Shown here one piece after another: positions 19,232 to 27,641 of a stretch of 64,000 bases of DNA. Both the position numbers and the translations under genes were made by a program. How positions within the stretch are numbered: the first letter of the stretch is position 1; the number at the start of each line of letters is the position of its first letter. The DNA is from Eisenibacter elegans DSM 3317. GTDB taxonomy: Bacteria > Bacteroidota > Bacteroidia > Cytophagales > Microscillaceae. The stretch covers positions 62,001-126,000 of the forward strand of contig NZ_KE387153.1 of the NCBI RefSeq assembly GCF_000430505.1, written 5' to 3'. The notes below the pieces were generated by a model that saw only the letters and a list, made by a program, of their open reading frames with translations, made no database searches and had not been told where the DNA came from.

Positions 19232-19426
19232 ATGAACCCACCACTCACCCCGAATCAACTGCTCGCCTTGGAACAGAGGATGAACACTATCTTTGGCGAC
19301 TTCCACGCCGAGTTAAGCAACATCAACGCCGAATTAAACGCCTTCAAAGCACGCTGGCGCAGTGGAAAGCTCAAAGCCGCTCAGGGCTTACTCCCTCCAA
19401 GTCCGCCTGACGCTCGCCGTGCTTAA
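19232..19426 (+). CDS. Small hypothetical helical protein
   Basis: 64 residues from ATG 19232. The first 45 residues form a regular amphipathic helix (LLALEQRMNTIFGDFHAELS), and a Pro-rich tail follows. Codon choice is typical for this genome and a terminator hairpin follows 30 bp after the stop, both supporting a real gene. An overlapping frame in another phase (19222-19410) is judged a shadow. No family is recognised. Confidence 0.45.
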   Translation: MNPPLTPNQLLALEQRMNTIFGDFHAELSNINAELNAFKARWRSGKLKAAQGLLPPSPPDARRA

Positions 19427-19456
19427 CCTTTGTTTTTTGCTGATGTAGGGTTGCAT

Positions 19457-19490
19457 ACGCCTGCCGCGCTTTGTGTTGGCAGGCGTTGCT
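19457..19490 (+). terminator. Terminator-like hairpin
   Basis: ACGCCTGCC (19457-19465) pairs perfectly with GGCAGGCGT (19478-19486), followed by TGCTTTTG. It ends the unit of two small genes. Confidence 0.65.
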
Positions 19491-19543
19491 TTTGCTTCCC
19501 AACAGAAGGGCTTACTATAAGGTGCTAGTTTCAAACTAAAGCG

Positions 19544-19551
19544 TATATTTG
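19544..19551 (+). promoter_or_regulatory. Bacteroidota -7 element of the PagL-like gene
   Basis: TATATTTG matches TAnnTTTG. It lies 43 bp before the proposed TTG start at 19594 and rules out translation starting at TTG 19549, which lies inside it. Confidence 0.5.
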
Positions 19552-19593
19552 CAGTGTTTGTGGAGCAAAACCCACAACAAAACACGCCATATT

Positions 19594-20730
19594 TTGAAAA
19601 AATCGTTATATCACTCATCCTTTTGCCCCAAAATACAGCATTTGTTGGGGCTTTGTTTATTGTGGAGTTTTCTTGCCTATCCTGTTATGGGTCTTGCTCA
19701 AGCACGCCCTCATTGGGTCTATGGGTTGAAATGGGGAATAGGCCCTATGATTCCTGACAAAGTCTTGACTCCACACTTGACAGAAGCTACGCCTTGGACT
19801 ATCACGGGGAAAATACTCCGACAAACTGCTGGCGCTAAGGCTTGGGAACAGGCGTATGGCCTACCACGCTATGGTCTGATGCTGGCCTATACTGATTTTC
19901 AGACAGAGGCTCTTGGGCAGGGCTTGTCTATGACCTATACCGGTGATTTTGTGATATATCGAGGGCGCAAGCAAGCTATTCATACAGAGCTGGGAATGGG
20001 TTTGGGATGGGTGAGTAACCCATACCGCAGGGTAGGCAATCACAAAAACCTGATGACCGGAAGCTCACTCAATGCTGTGTCTATCAGTACCTTAAGCTAC
20101 CACTACCGGCTGGATTCTCAATGGGAGGCTTCTTTGAGTATAGGGCTAAGGCACTTCTCAAATGGCGCTACACAACTCCCCAACTGGGGTATCAATGTCG
20201 TACAGCTGGGCGCAGGGCTACAGTATCGCCCCAAGCCCTCGGAGGAGACCAACGCCAGCCTTGGTGCAGCAGAAAAAACCTTGCCTTATTGGTATCAGGA
20301 GCTGTATAGTGCTGCCGCTTGGACAGAGCAATATCCTACCGAAGGAGACAAATATCCGGTATGGAACTTACACTGGATAGTAGCGCGCCGCCTCAACGAG
20401 AAACTGGCTTGGCATTCGGGCCTTGATTGGATGTATAACGAGCGCTTTTTGTTTTATCAAGAAGATTTTCAGCAGAGCCGACACAGCCCTTGGCGGGTAA
20501 GCATTACGCAAGGCATCGATGTGGTGATGGGGCGGTTCAGCACTACCATTGCGCTCGGGCTATATATATACAAACCCCAGCCCTTCGACTCTAGGCTTTA
20601 TCAGCGGTTTGGCTGGAAGTATTATTGGCATAAGCGTTGGTTTGGGCTATTTGCCCTGCGCACACAGGGCGGCAGTGTGGACAACCTTGAGTTTGGTATG
20701 GGATACCGCCTAGGCGCGGTGAGCTTCTGA
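19594..20730 (+). CDS. Acyloxyacyl hydrolase / lipid A 3-O-deacylase-like outer membrane protein
   Basis: 378 residues from TTG 19594. This start yields a basic N-terminus, a hydrophobic core (LLGLCLLWSFLAYPVM) and a GLAQA signal-peptidase site, whereas no ATG does. The rest alternates aromatic and small residues like a beta-barrel. The family motif LRHFSNGA (His187, Ser189) matches the His-Ser pair of PagL-type deacylases, which remove an ester-linked acyl chain from lipid A in the outer membrane. Bacteroidota members are longer than PagL, as here. It is monocistronic and convergent with the acyl-CoA dehydrogenase gene. Confidence 0.8.
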   Translation: MKKSLYHSSFCPKIQHLLGLCLLWSFLAYPVMGLAQARPHWVYGLKWGIGPMIPDKVLTPHLTEATPWTITGKILRQTAGAKAWEQAYGLPRYGLMLAYTDFQTEALGQGLSMTYTGDFVIYRGRKQAIHTELGMGLGWVSNPYRRVGNHKNLMTGSSLNAVSISTLSYHYRLDSQWEASLSIGLRHFSNGATQLPNWGINVVQLGAGLQYRPKPSEETNASLGAAEKTLPYWYQELYSAAAWTEQYPTEGDKYPVWNLHWIVARRLNEKLAWHSGLDWMYNERFLFYQEDFQQSRHSPWRVSITQGIDVVMGRFSTTIALGLYIYKPQPFDSRLYQRFGWKYYWHKRWFGLFALRTQGGSVDNLEFGMGYRLGAVSF

Positions 20731-20760
20731 AGCAGCTTTGGGTTATAGAAAAAACTCAGA

Positions 20761-20791
20761 AGCCCTGATACCATTGTAATGTTTCAGGGCT
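20761..20791 (-). terminator. Terminator for the acyl-CoA dehydrogenase gene
   Basis: AGCCCTGA (20761-20768) and TCAGGGCT (20784-20791) form a perfect 8-bp stem. On the minus strand a run of six T follows eight bases later. It lies 135 bp after the stop codon of the minus-strand gene. Confidence 0.55.
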
Positions 20792-20830
20792 CCCGTGTAG
20801 CCTTGTTTGGCGAGAAAGGCACTATACATT

Positions 20831-20922
20831 CAGATTGGTTTGGGAAAGCATAAGTGCTGAAAATCCTCGATAATCAAGAATGTCAGATTCTATGAATCCT
20901 CAAAGCTTGTAAATCTTGGTAT
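20831..20922 (-). repeat. Family 3 dispersed repeat
   Basis: Inverse orientation: GATTGGTTTGGGAAAGCATA, GAAAATCCTCGATAATCAAG, GATTCTATGAATCCTCAAA and CTTGTAAATCTTGGTATA, matching the copies at 11272 and 44455. It reaches the stop codon of the dehydrogenase gene. Confidence 0.8.
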
Positions 20923-20925
20923 AGA

Positions 20926-22122
20926 TTATTTGGCTGTACTTTTTTTGTTGTTGCCTTGGTAAACAGCGCCAAACTTGACCCCGTCGATTACGACTTTGGA
21001 GATGATTTCCTTCATAATCTCGGAAGTTCCGCCGGCGATTGTGCCCACGCGTGCGTCGCGGTACATACGGCATATAGGGTAATCTTCCATATATCCATAG
21101 CCGCCAAAGAACTGCAAGCAGCGGTCTACTGTGCGGTTTACCAATTCTGAGGCATAGAGTTTGGCCATAGAAGCTTCTTTTACAATCACCTCACCCTCGC
21201 TATGGAGCCAGCAGCTGTTGTATACCATCTGGCGAGCCATTTCGATTTCGGTGCTGAGCTCTGCAATGGTATGGCGAATGACCTGAAATTTGGCCAACGG
21301 GCGGTTGAAAGCTTGGCGCTCGTGGAGGTATTGCAGGGTATGGTCTACGATGCCTTGTGCTCCGGGAACCGCCATAATAGCCGCCACAAGGCGCTCTAAT
21401 TGCAGGCTGCCCATCAGGTAGTAGAAGCCCATATTCTCTTGCCCGATGATATTGCTGAGGGGTACGCGAACATTGTCAAAACTGATTTCGGCAGTATCAG
21501 AAGAATGCCAGCCCATTTTATTGAGCTTAGTGCGGGTTACGCCTGGTGCGTCAAGGTCTACCACAATAAGGCTGATGCCTCCCATCCCCATTTGTGGGGC
21601 TGTTTTACAGGCCAAGGTGATAAAGTCGCCATAGGTACCATTGCTGATAAAGGTTTTAGAACCATTGATGACGTAGTGGTCGCCGTCGCGCTCAGCCTTG
21701 GTGGTGATATTGGCTACATCAGAGCCTGTGCCCGGCTCAGTAATGCCGAGAGCGGCCACCTTCTCCCCTCGGATAGCCGGGGCGAGATATTGTTGTTTAA
21801 GCTCATAGCTACCAACTTCGGCTATGTGGTTGATGGCCATATATTGGTGTACGCTGACGGCAGTCGTAAAGCCGGCGAGGTTGGTACGCCCAAGCTCTTC
21901 GAGAAAAACGACCGAATACCAAAAATCAGCATTGATTCCCCCAAACTCTTCCGAAAAGTTGATACCCAGATAGCCCTGCTCTCCCATTTTCTGAAAAATC
22001 TCTTTAGGGATACGGCGCTCTTGCTCCCATTTGTCAGCATTGGGAACAACCTCTTTGTCAAAAAACTGACGAACACTCTGGCGAAACAGCTCGTGTTCTT
22101 CGGTAAAATACTGTGATTTCAT
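20926..22122 (-). CDS. Acyl-CoA dehydrogenase (long-chain / isovaleryl type)
   Basis: 398 residues, family-typical. It introduces the alpha-beta double bond in acyl-CoA with FAD and passes electrons to ETF. Signature segments are ALGITEPGTGSD, INGSKTFISNG and GGYGYMEDYPICRMYRDAR. The usual catalytic glutamate of the YEGT motif is replaced (TIAGGT, Gly364). Instead Glu243 in QLERLVA matches the position used by isovaleryl-CoA and long-chain acyl-CoA dehydrogenases, so the enzyme is probably active with branched or long substrates. It is a single gene with its own promoter element (22187) and terminator (20761). Confidence 0.93.
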   Translation of the reverse strand: MKSQYFTEEHELFRQSVRQFFDKEVVPNADKWEQERRIPKEIFQKMGEQGYLGINFSEEFGGINADFWYSVVFLEELGRTNLAGFTTAVSVHQYMAINHIAEVGSYELKQQYLAPAIRGEKVAALGITEPGTGSDVANITTKAERDGDHYVINGSKTFISNGTYGDFITLACKTAPQMGMGGISLIVVDLDAPGVTRTKLNKMGWHSSDTAEISFDNVRVPLSNIIGQENMGFYYLMGSLQLERLVAAIMAVPGAQGIVDHTLQYLHERQAFNRPLAKFQVIRHTIAELSTEIEMARQMVYNSCWLHSEGEVIVKEASMAKLYASELVNRTVDRCLQFFGGYGYMEDYPICRMYRDARVGTIAGGTSEIMKEIISKVVIDGVKFGAVYQGNNKKSTAK

Positions 22123-22531
22123 ACAGATAATGAATTGTAGTGGCTAGATAGCCGCCTCGGGAGCGGCTTGACAGGTTAGTTTTGTACAAATATAACTTTT
22201 TTGTCTTATACTTAGGTCATCGTGCCTAATTTTTTTTCGACAACCTTTGATGCTCAAAAATTTTGGTCTCCATCAAAATCAGCCACTTGATGTACGAATA
22301 CACGCAACATTTGTGCATTGGCAGCCACAAAGTTGTCGCCAACACTGCCAGCGCTATCGAAGACTTGGCAGCGTCGGCTTTTCTTACCAAGCTATGGCGT
22401 ATCTGCGGTGCTGAAGTAAGAAAAACACAAAAAAAACCAATTATATTTGTCAGTCAGCACATAAGATTGTAAAATTGTAAACTTTTACGCACAATAACAC
22501 CCCAAATGACCCAAGCCTTGCTGAAAGATTA
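22123..22531. other. Divergent promoter region
   Basis: No supported gene lies between the two divergent genes. A -7 element TATATTTG is present on the minus strand at 22187-22194 (65 bp before the acyl-CoA dehydrogenase ATG) and another on the plus strand at 22442-22449 (83 bp before the protease ATG). Neither has a clear -33 TTTG. Confidence 0.45.
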
Positions 22532-24208
22532 ATGGAACCCAACGCCCTACCCCCTCCTCACGAAGAACCTATTGAGCCTAAACCCGAAATTAAGAACAGC
22601 CCCTCACAAGTCCGATTGCCATTTTTTATCGGCATCACCTTGGCTTGTGGATTGCTTTTGGGTGCTACGATGTTTGGTGGAAGCCAACAAGTAAAAGATT
22701 TGCTCAATGGCCACGCCAAGCTCAAACAAATTCTGACTTATATTGATCGCGACTACGTCGATACCGTCAATACGGAGCAATTGGTAGACTATTCGATTAC
22801 CAAGATGCTCGAAAAGCTGGATCCACACACCTCTTACATCCCTGTTAAGGATGTTCAGATGGCCAACGCACAGCTAGAAGGTGATTTTGAGGGTATTGGG
22901 ATAGAGTTCAATATCTACCGCGATACCTTGGTTGTTGTGGCTACCATCCCCGGGGGGCCATCCGAAACAGCCGGGTTGCGCGCCGGCGATAAGATTGTCG
23001 CCGTCGATGGGCAGAGTATCTCGGGCCATACACTTGACAACGCCACCGTATATCGCTATCTGCGCGGCAAGAAAGGTAGCAAAGTAACCCTCGACATTCG
23101 CCGCAAAGGACGCTCCGAGATCTTCAAAGTGATTGTTACGAGAGGCAAAATACCTAGCTACTCTGTTGATGTCAGTTATATGATTGATGCACAAACGGGC
23201 TATATCAAAGTCAGCCGCTTTTCGGCCAATACCTATAAGGAATTTCGCGATGCACTCAGCAAGCTTAAAAAACAAGGGATGACACGCTTGATGCTCGACC
23301 TCAGAGACAACCCCGGCGGCTATCTCGATAGGGCTGTAGATATGGCCGATGAGTTGATACCGGGCAATGCCAAGATTGTATACACCAAGGGCAAAAATTC
23401 AAAGTATGATGTAGAGTCTCGTGCGCACATCAAGGGGCTTTTTGAAAGCGGTGCAATCGTAGTACTGATTAACGAAGGAAGTGCCTCTGCTTCCGAGATT
23501 ATGGCCGGCGCTTTGCAAGACAATGACCGTGCACTGATTGTCGGTCGCCGCTCCTTTGGCAAAGGCCTCGTGCAAGTTCCAATGGAGCTAAACGATGGCT
23601 CAGAGCTACGCCTGACCATTTCTCGGTACTATACACCCAGTGGGCGAAGTATCCAGAAGCCCTACCAAAACGACCCCGACGGCTCCCAATACAAAAACGA
23701 CTTGCGCGAGCGCTACAACCACGGCGAGCTGTTTACTGCCGATAGCATCAAGTTTGACCCAGGCCTCCAATATACCACCAAAGCAGGCCGCACAGTGTAT
23801 GGCGGCGGTGGTATTATGCCGGATGTGTTTGTGCCACTAGATACCACCCAAGATACCCGCCTGCTCAACCAACTCTATGAGTTTAATATCATCAGGGCCT
23901 ACGCCTTGAGCTATTATGAAGACCACCAACAGGCACTCAGCACACAGACTTATAGCGCTTATTATGAGGGCTTTGTTGTGAATGAGAAAATGCACCAAGC
24001 TTTACAAAAAATGGCTTTGGATGCTGGAATCAAGATTGATGCAGGAGAATATCGGCAAAGCCAAACTCTGATAGCCCAACACCTCAAGGCTTGGATAGCC
24101 CGCAGTGTTTGGAAAGAAGAAGGCTTTTTCCCGATTTGGTTGGAGCGAGATGAGATTTTCAAAAAAGCGCTCACTCTATTTGAAGAAGCCGCTCGGATAG
24201 GACAATAA
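22532..24208 (+). CDS. S41 family C-terminal processing peptidase (CtpA-like)
   Basis: 558 residues. A short Pro-rich cytoplasmic N-terminus is followed by a membrane anchor (about residues 30-48), a PDZ domain (about 110-200, with the FEGIGIEF and PGGPSETAGLRAGD loops) and the S41 protease domain. The Ser-Lys dyad lies in GSASASE (316-322) and RSFGKG (Lys344). Such enzymes degrade or trim periplasmic proteins with unstructured C-termini. The C-terminal 130 residues are a helical extension common in Bacteroidota members. It appears monocistronic. Confidence 0.95.
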   Translation: MEPNALPPPHEEPIEPKPEIKNSPSQVRLPFFIGITLACGLLLGATMFGGSQQVKDLLNGHAKLKQILTYIDRDYVDTVNTEQLVDYSITKMLEKLDPHTSYIPVKDVQMANAQLEGDFEGIGIEFNIYRDTLVVVATIPGGPSETAGLRAGDKIVAVDGQSISGHTLDNATVYRYLRGKKGSKVTLDIRRKGRSEIFKVIVTRGKIPSYSVDVSYMIDAQTGYIKVSRFSANTYKEFRDALSKLKKQGMTRLMLDLRDNPGGYLDRAVDMADELIPGNAKIVYTKGKNSKYDVESRAHIKGLFESGAIVVLINEGSASASEIMAGALQDNDRALIVGRRSFGKGLVQVPMELNDGSELRLTISRYYTPSGRSIQKPYQNDPDGSQYKNDLRERYNHGELFTADSIKFDPGLQYTTKAGRTVYGGGGIMPDVFVPLDTTQDTRLLNQLYEFNIIRAYALSYYEDHQQALSTQTYSAYYEGFVVNEKMHQALQKMALDAGIKIDAGEYRQSQTLIAQHLKAWIARSVWKEEGFFPIWLERDEIFKKALTLFEEAARIGQ

Positions 24209-24255
24209 CCACAAGAGCTGGAGCTAGGGAAATTCCCTATGCTCCGCAAAAAGTC

Positions 24256-24546
24256 TTACCAGTCGTTGAAGCTTTCGTCGAAGTCCTCATCTTCAAACTC
24301 ATCCTCAAACTCGCCCAGCAACTCATCTTCGTCCATATCATTGATAAATTCGGACTCAAGGTCTTCTGGGTCAAAGCTGCTGTCGTCAAAGTCAAACTCG
24401 TCGTCTAGGTCATAGGCATCTTCGTAGGCATCGTCGAAGTCCTCGTCCTCAAACTCATCGTCCAAGCCCATCACGACCAAGCGCATATACACGGCTTGCA
24501 AGGCTGCGACATAATACTGCTGCACAAGATGATTGCTGTACTTCAT
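24256..24546 (-). CDS. Highly acidic small protein
   Basis: 96 residues. The first 28 are normal and hydrophobic (YYVAALQAVYMRLVVMGL), resembling an amphipathic or membrane-associated helix. In the last 68 residues 39 are Asp or Glu, interspersed with Phe at roughly every third to fifth position, so the tail is probably disordered with a Phe/Asp-Glu pattern. I do not recognise a named family. It lies convergent to the CtpA-type protease gene, 47 bp away; a GGAGC..GCTCC hairpin lies between the two stops. Confidence 0.7.
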   Translation of the reverse strand: MKYSNHLVQQYYVAALQAVYMRLVVMGLDDEFEDEDFDDAYEDAYDLDDEFDFDDSSFDPEDLESEFINDMDEDELLGEFEDEFEDEDFDESFNDW

Positions 24547-24817
24547 GGTAAATTGAAAAGTGTTAGAATATTAAGGGGAATAAGCGTTTTTGGCTGTGCT
24601 TTCAGGCTGCAATTATACAAACTTTTCGGGCGTTGGGCGGTGTTAGGGCAAAAAAAATATTGTTAGCGGTACTCCTTTGTAATCAACTGAAACACAAGCT
24701 TTTAAAAAACCTCTTCTCAAAGAGTCTTTATCTACCCTTCACCACTGGCCACATAACCAGCTAAGTGTCTGGAATATTTGCGGGATTTTGTGGCGGGGGA
24801 AGTCTTTTTGAAAGCCC

Positions 24818-26293
24818 TCAAACACATAAGCCAACCACCAAGATATCATCCACCTGAGACTCGTTAGATTCCTTCATCCATTCTTGAATAGTAGTATCTA
24901 GAATGATTTTTTGTGTATCAAAAGGATGCGTATGATGCTTTGCGAGCAACTCCACAAAAGTACTTTTCATTAGTTTTTTGCCCTGAGGGCCTCCAAATTG
25001 ATCGCGATAGCCATCTGTGCTAAGGTACAAGATGGTAGGGCTATCAAGTTTGGGAATATGATGTTTGGTATACTCGCGGACTTTGCCATACTGCTCACCA
25101 CCGATAGGTTTTTTATCTCCTTTTATCTCTGAAATAACCCCTTTTTGCAAATAAAACAAGCTATTCATCGCTCCTGCAAACGAAATCTGCTCTGGCTCGA
25201 TAGATACTAGCAAGATGTCCATCCCATCAACATTCATCTTATTGTCTTGGCGCAAAGACTGGTAGATATATCGGTGTAGGGCATTGAGTATCAACTCTGG
25301 CGAAGTTATTTTTTCTTGAAATATCACACTGTTAAGTCCTGCAATGGCAAGCATAGACATAAATGCGCCTGGTACTCCGTGGCCGGTGCAGTCTCCTACA
25401 GCCAGAATAATTTTATCTTCGACTTGCTCACACCAGTAAAAGTCTCCAGAAACGATATCGCGAGGATGGTAAAGTACAAAAAACTGTTGTTGGAACAAGT
25501 CTAGCATTTTTTGCTCGGTGGGTAGCAAAACTCCTTGTATGCGGCTTGCGTAGGTGATGCTAGCCGTTAGGTCTTCATTATTACGCTTGATAACCTCGTT
25601 TTGACCCTGTACTACATCAAGCAAGGCCTGCATTTCTTCGCGTTGTTGTTGTAGCTCTTCATTGCTAGCCGATATTTCATCTTGCTTGATGAGTAAATCT
25701 TTATTTTGCGCTAATACGATTGCCTGACTCTGGTTTTTTTGACTAACTACATATTCTAGCAAAAAATAAATAATGATGCTGGCTGCCAGCATAATGAATA
25801 CGAAAAACATAATCTGTATTTCCCTGCTCACCAACGTTTGCTGACTCAACAAGAAGTATTCTATCAACCCCGCAGTTATCAAACAAATAAGGTATAGGTA
25901 AAACATTATCCTTGCAACACGGACACGATGAAACATCAGTGCTCCTACTGGCGCAAGCAAAGAAGTGATTCCTACAGCACTCGAACTCATAAACCCTCCC
26001 AAGGCTACTTGTGTGCTAAGAGGCAGTAGTAGAATAAGTACCAACTGTATCGTGCGGAAGGTATTGTACTGATTGGTGAAATAAAAATAACCGAGGTTAA
26101 GGAAGGAAAGCGTAATGTAAGTACCCACTACTAAGGAACCAGCCCAAATACCAAAAGCTGTAATGTATATAATAGAATAAGGGATGCCAAAAAAACAAGT
26201 AAGCAGGATGATCCTAATCAGGCTAACCCGCTGTATACGTTCTTCGGAGTCAAGTGTATTTAGTCGAAATATTTTGGAAATACTTAGCTTCAT
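24818..26293 (-). CDS. Membrane SpoIIE/PP2C-type serine phosphatase
   Basis: 491 residues. Six hydrophobic segments fill residues about 25-185, a coiled coil (NEELQQQREEMQALLDV) lies at about 210-250, and a SpoIIE domain completes the protein: SGDFYWCEQ, the metal-binding GDCTGHGVPGAFMS, and STDGYRDQFGG. Such phosphatases dephosphorylate anti-sigma-factor antagonists or similar phospho-serine proteins in response to membrane signals. The start codon overlaps the stop of the P450 gene (ATGA), so it is the last gene of the FAD oxidoreductase, terpene cyclase-like and P450 operon. A regulatory protein in this place is unusual; it could control the pathway or merely be co-transcribed. No partner kinase is nearby. 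Confidence 0.9.
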   Translation of the reverse strand: MKLSISKIFRLNTLDSEERIQRVSLIRIILLTCFFGIPYSIIYITAFGIWAGSLVVGTYITLSFLNLGYFYFTNQYNTFRTIQLVLILLLPLSTQVALGGFMSSSAVGITSLLAPVGALMFHRVRVARIMFYLYLICLITAGLIEYFLLSQQTLVSREIQIMFFVFIMLAASIIIYFLLEYVVSQKNQSQAIVLAQNKDLLIKQDEISASNEELQQQREEMQALLDVVQGQNEVIKRNNEDLTASITYASRIQGVLLPTEQKMLDLFQQQFFVLYHPRDIVSGDFYWCEQVEDKIILAVGDCTGHGVPGAFMSMLAIAGLNSVIFQEKITSPELILNALHRYIYQSLRQDNKMNVDGMDILLVSIEPEQISFAGAMNSLFYLQKGVISEIKGDKKPIGGEQYGKVREYTKHHIPKLDSPTILYLSTDGYRDQFGGPQGKKLMKSTFVELLAKHHTHPFDTQKIILDTTIQEWMKESNESQVDDILVVGLCV

Positions 26294-27636
26294 AATCTAG
26301 ACTGAATCAATAATTGTAAGTTTTGAGGTTTTAATGTAGATGAAAACTCTGCCTTTACTTGGTCAGGCAAAGGGATTTGCCACTCAAACCTCTGCACAAG
26401 GAGCGTTAAGATAGTCTTCATCTCTAACATTGCAAACCGAAATCCAATACATTTACGCCCGCCGATACCAAAAGGAATATATGCGTCTTTGGGTATCGAG
26501 GCTTTTTGCTCGGCGGCAAACCTCTCTGGCTCAAATGCGTCGGGGTTTACCCAATAGTTGGGATGCCGATGCAGCATATAAGGAGAAATAAAGACATTGG
26601 TGTGTTTACGAATACTAAAACCTTCTACTTGGTCATCGGTTTCGACAGACCTGCTAATCAACCAAGCCGGTGGGTAGAGCCTCATCGCCTCTTGAAGTAC
26701 CTGTTCGGTATACTCCAAAGCCTCCGTATGCGCCAAAGTAAGGGATTCTGCGCCTACGACGGTATCTATTTCTTGTTGTAGTTTGCGCAAGACCACTGGA
26801 TGTTTGGCCAGAAGGTAAAGCGTCCAAGCCAAAGAATGAGTGCTTGTATCGGTACCAGCCACAAAGAAAACTTTGATTTCGTCCTTGATATTTTTTTCTG
26901 ACAAGGCCGGCTTTCCGGTTGCTTCATCTTTGATGTGTTGCAGTAAAGATATAAGTGTATATTGTTGATTTTCAGAGGACTGCCTAGCAATAAGCTCCGT
27001 TACTAGGCTATCAAAGGTTCGCATACTGCGTTTTAGCCGTATATTTTTGGGCGTAGGAACAAATAAGGGCAGCGAGATACCTTGTTCTGTTCGTCGTTTG
27101 ACCTCCACCAACATGAAATCCATTTCGCGGATAAGAGTCTGTATCTCTTGTTCATATAGTCCTGTGCCAAACAATGTCTGAGCGCCGATACTAAAAGCAC
27201 TGTAGTGGATGTCTTCTACTGCGTTGACAGGCTGATTTTGCGCTGCTGCGGTATCCCATTTTTGACACAATGCGCTGGCTTGTTGGCACATCACCTCAAA
27301 ATAGCTTTCGATACTTTGTTTATAAAACAGCGGATTAAGTGCCATACGCCTATTTTTCCAGACCTCCCCATTCAAAAAAACCAACCCATCTCCTACAATC
27401 TCCTGAGCGGTTTGGTAAAAAATACCTCCCTTGCTGAAGTTTTGAAGATTGGTCTGCATGGCATACTTTATAGCTGAGGCACTGTTGAGATAGGTACAGC
27501 GGAGAATGGCCAGCCGAAACTCCACCAAAGGCATATCAAGTGCCTCCAGTTTTTTGAAAAACGCCACAGGGTCTTTACGAAAAAGCCCTGCGCTTCCTAA
27601 AGGGTGCCAAGAGCGGAGGTTTGGGCTTGGTTTCAT
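26290..27636 (-). CDS. Cytochrome P450
   Basis: 448 residues, full length, without membrane anchor, so probably soluble. The haem loop FGIGGRKCIG gives Cys396 as thiolate ligand. The I-helix has AGTDTS (260-265) with the oxygen-activating acid-alcohol pair, and the K-helix EAMR (Glu316, Arg319) is intact. The sequence type (FAMLEMK after the cysteine) resembles CYP4/CYP102-like monooxygenases. No ferredoxin or reductase gene is in the operon, so electrons must come from elsewhere. The gene lies 5 bp after the terpene cyclase-like gene and overlaps the phosphatase gene by 4 nt, which suggests that it oxidises the terpenoid product. Confidence 0.96.
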   Translation of the reverse strand: MKPSPNLRSWHPLGSAGLFRKDPVAFFKKLEALDMPLVEFRLAILRCTYLNSASAIKYAMQTNLQNFSKGGIFYQTAQEIVGDGLVFLNGEVWKNRRMALNPLFYKQSIESYFEVMCQQASALCQKWDTAAAQNQPVNAVEDIHYSAFSIGAQTLFGTGLYEQEIQTLIREMDFMLVEVKRRTEQGISLPLFVPTPKNIRLKRSMRTFDSLVTELIARQSSENQQYTLISLLQHIKDEATGKPALSEKNIKDEIKVFFVAGTDTSTHSLAWTLYLLAKHPVVLRKLQQEIDTVVGAESLTLAHTEALEYTEQVLQEAMRLYPPAWLISRSVETDDQVEGFSIRKHTNVFISPYMLHRHPNYWVNPDAFEPERFAAEQKASIPKDAYIPFGIGGRKCIGFRFAMLEMKTILTLLVQRFEWQIPLPDQVKAEFSSTLKPQNLQLLIQSRL

Positions 27637-27641
27637 AGGTC

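Noticed and set aside
19222-19410. Alternative 62-codon frame overlapping the small gene at 19232
   Set aside because: The 19232 frame has typical codon choice and an amphipathic helix; the alternative is Arg/Gln-rich and looks like a frame-shifted copy.
22263-22472. A 69-codon plus-strand frame between the acyl-CoA dehydrogenase and protease genes
   Set aside because: No family resemblance, weak start context, and it lies in a divergent promoter region that carries a -7 element inside the frame.
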